The notes beneath the pieces are model-generated. The model was not told where the DNA came from. It searched no databases and was given only the letters and a program-made list of their open reading frames with translations. Shown here piece by piece: positions 62,375-64,000 of a stretch of 64,000 bases of DNA; position 1 is the stretch's first letter; each line of letters starts with the position of its first letter. Origin of the DNA: Dyadobacter frigoris (GTDB lineage Bacteria > Bacteroidota > Bacteroidia > Cytophagales > Spirosomataceae); contig NZ_SZVO01000005.1 of assembly GCF_005280585.1 (NCBI RefSeq), forward strand, positions 268,272-332,271, read 5' to 3'. A program made the position numbers and the translations under genes.

Positions 62375-63736
62375 TTAAAACAAATGATTCCAAATCACAT
62401 CATACACATCCACAGCCTCAATTTCTTTTGTTTGCGGCTCGTCTGTAACCAGAATCGGGAAATATTCACGCGGCACATTCACACTTCCGTGTGATCCTTT
62501 TACGAGTGTTGCATCCAACGGAATAACATCCATCAGATATCTGAATCCTAATAACTTTCTTCCTAACTTATACCCAGCACGAAGTTTGATAAATGGATTT
62601 TTCGGATCCATAAACATCTCAACAGGATCATATCCCGGCTTTTTGAAAATTTCAACAAGATGTGCAAAGTCGGGTGCTTTTGCATCGTCAAGCCAATAGT
62701 AATAGGTAAACCAACTATCCGGTTTCGCAACGGCAACAATATCTCCCGAACGGTCATGGTTCAAATGATATTCCTTTTGCTGTTCTTTGTCAAGAACCAG
62801 ATCAATTCCGGGTGTTGCTTTTAAAACTTTTATAACCTGGTCTTTTACACTTGGATCGTTTAAGTATACATGTGAAATCTGGTGATCAGAGGCAGCAAAA
62901 GCCTTTGACGCACCAGCATCTAATAATTCATACCACCGTTCTGTTCTTATTGAAATCAGCCCCTCTTTTCTTAAAATACGGTTGATATCAATGTGATTGC
63001 TAACAGGATTAATCCCATATTCTGACAGGAGAATAATGCTGGCATTTTTCGCTTGGTAAAACGTTACCAGATCTTCAACAATCTTATCGATTTCACCTAG
63101 TTCTTTACTGATCTTGGAAAAATCAGGTCCAAATTTTTGCAGGCAATAATCCAGGTGCGGAAGATATATAAGCGTTAAAGTCGGGTTATGTTTATCGTCC
63201 ACATACATGGAAGCATCTGCAATCCATTTTGTCGATTTTATATTAGCATTTGGTCCCCAGAAACTAAAAAGTGGAAATTGGCCGAATTTCTCTTGCAGTT
63301 CATCCCTTAATTCGGGCGGATAAGCATAACAGTCCGGTGCTTTAACGCCATCGGCATGATATTGCGGACGAGGGGTTACCGAAAAATCGGCCGTCGAATA
63401 CATATTATACCACCAGAACATTTTCGAGCAAGTAAAAGTTGGATCCGCCTTTTTCGCCGCGTCCCAAATTTTATCAGCCTGAACAAGTTTGTTCGATTGT
63501 TTCCAGAATTTTATTTCTGAGTCATCTTTATCGTACCAGCCATTTCCCACAATACCATGCTCCACCGGCCATTTCCCGGTGATGTAGGTAGATTGTGAAG
63601 TAGTAGTAACCGCAGGAAGAACCGGTTTTATTGAAGTAAGATGACGTTTTTCAACATATTTTTTCAAAAACGGAGTATGTTCTCCAATCAAATTGGCACT
63701 AAGCGCAACGATATCGATGACAACAGTTTTTTTCAT
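62375..63736 (-). CDS. Alkaline-phosphatase-superfamily phosphodiesterase-like protein
   Basis: 453 residues. MKKTVVIDIVALSANLIGEH gives the first metal aspartate (Asp8). TTTSQSTYITGKWPVEHGIVGNGWY is the nucleophile-threonine region of the type I phosphodiesterase/nucleotide pyrophosphatase family. YLPHLDYCLQKFGPD and KGSHGSVN give further metal sites. The usual SDHGM reads LLSEYGINPVSNH, so two canonical ligands (Asp, His) are changed. There is no signal peptide, so it is probably cytoplasmic. Similar proteins lie next to ebo-type clusters in some Bacteroidota; the window ends too soon to test this. Confidence 0.82.
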   Translation of the reverse strand: MKKTVVIDIVALSANLIGEHTPFLKKYVEKRHLTSIKPVLPAVTTTSQSTYITGKWPVEHGIVGNGWYDKDDSEIKFWKQSNKLVQADKIWDAAKKADPTFTCSKMFWWYNMYSTADFSVTPRPQYHADGVKAPDCYAYPPELRDELQEKFGQFPLFSFWGPNANIKSTKWIADASMYVDDKHNPTLTLIYLPHLDYCLQKFGPDFSKISKELGEIDKIVEDLVTFYQAKNASIILLSEYGINPVSNHIDINRILRKEGLISIRTERWYELLDAGASKAFAASDHQISHVYLNDPSVKDQVIKVLKATPGIDLVLDKEQQKEYHLNHDRSGDIVAVAKPDSWFTYYYWLDDAKAPDFAHLVEIFKKPGYDPVEMFMDPKNPFIKLRAGYKLGRKLLGFRYLMDVIPLDATLVKGSHGSVNVPREYFPILVTDEPQTKEIEAVDVYDVIWNHLF

Positions 63737-63794
63737 TTTGATCTTAACTTCGAAGTTAATTCAGTAACGAATATATTAGTAATGCAAAGCCCCA

Positions 63795-64000
63795 AACAGG
63801 AGGCTCCGAAGGAGCCCGGAATTATTCAGGGACGCAAATTATTTCTATAAACAGGGGGCTCCAAAAGGAGCCAGGAAATTTCTCAACAATCAATCAGCTT
63901 CTGAAAAAAGGAGGCTCCGAAAGATCCAGAAATTATTCAGACAGCAAATTATTTCTATTAACACGACGCTCCAAAAGGAGCCAGAAAATTTCTCAACAAC
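63795..64000. repeat. Tandem repeat of GGCTCC-GGAGCC elements, continuing past the window
   Basis: A block of about 90 bp starting GGAGGCTCCGAAGGAGCC, with ATTATTTCTATAAACA and GGCTCCAAAAGGAGCCAGGA inside, occurs at about 63798-63890 and again with changes at about 63910-64000. The same palindrome is found at 43946-44020. No gene was seen in this edge region. Confidence 0.75.

Overview
The window looks like a Bacteroidota chromosome, most likely Cytophagales and Dyadobacter-like. Several features point that way. Genes lack Shine-Dalgarno sequences and several are preceded by TAnnTTTG boxes. There is an ECF sigma/FecR(DUF4974)/STN trio, many short-spaced lipoprotein genes, and intergenic DNA packed with short palindromic repeats. 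No rRNA, tRNA, CRISPR array, prophage or complete insertion sequence was seen. The genus is inferred from gene flavour only.

Layout. 1-7150: a GH95 alpha-L-fucosidase cut by the left edge, a repeat field holding a duplicated gene start, a HEAT-like protein, and a dehydrogenase-galK-galM cluster followed by a five-copy 112-bp repeat. 7174-14418: a TrpF-like barrel lacking both catalytic residues, a PspC/LiaF-like envelope-stress cluster, a VanX-like dipeptidase, and the ECF sigma/anti-sigma/STN surface protein cluster. 14532-23700: NAD synthetase, a LolC/E-type permease, an aminotransferase, a redoxin, a GH31 glycosidase and a Nudix hydrolase, with large hairpins at both convergent gene junctions.

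23713-34017 is the metabolic core, a pectin/uronate catabolic region. A LacI-type regulator is divergent from kduD-kduI. Then comes an operator/promoter module, a 12-unit 54-bp repeat array, and a probable six-gene operon: kdgF (cytosolic), kdgF (exported), GH105-DUF4350, tagaturonate reductase, hexuronate MFS transporter and an NTF2-like protein. A second GH88/105 gene (38745) and a third split by an in-frame TAG (53055), the latter next to a GntR regulator, extend the same theme. A 19-bp palindromic operator occurs before kduD, before the repeat array, and before the GntR gene, and so links these loci. Unsaturated uronates released by lyases encoded elsewhere would be freed by the GH88/105 enzymes, linearised by KdgF, and isomerised and reduced by KduI/KduD. 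Galacturonate would enter through the MFS carrier and the tagaturonate reductase. No SusC/SusD pair and no polysaccharide lyase is present here.

34021-64000 is mixed. It holds a frameshifted REP-associated tyrosine transposase with REP doublets inside and after it, an ATP-grasp ligase, leucyl aminopeptidase and M28 peptidase. A Crp-like regulator, SDR and acyl carrier protein follow, then AraC, PhyH, RDD and HAD genes and an SDR with two TetR-type operators. Next are a gutted sorbosone-dehydrogenase remnant, a serine hydrolase, a DEAD-box helicase, a sialidase-like lipoprotein, GpsA and a PQQ-type sugar dehydrogenase. The right end has an ApeA-like HEPN protein (probable antiphage defence) and a phosphodiesterase-like protein.

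Most attractive leads: the shared operator/promoter geometry with the transcribed hairpin array, the RAYT broken inside its own REP, the nonsense-split GH105, the ApeA-like gene and the catalytically altered TrpF homologue.
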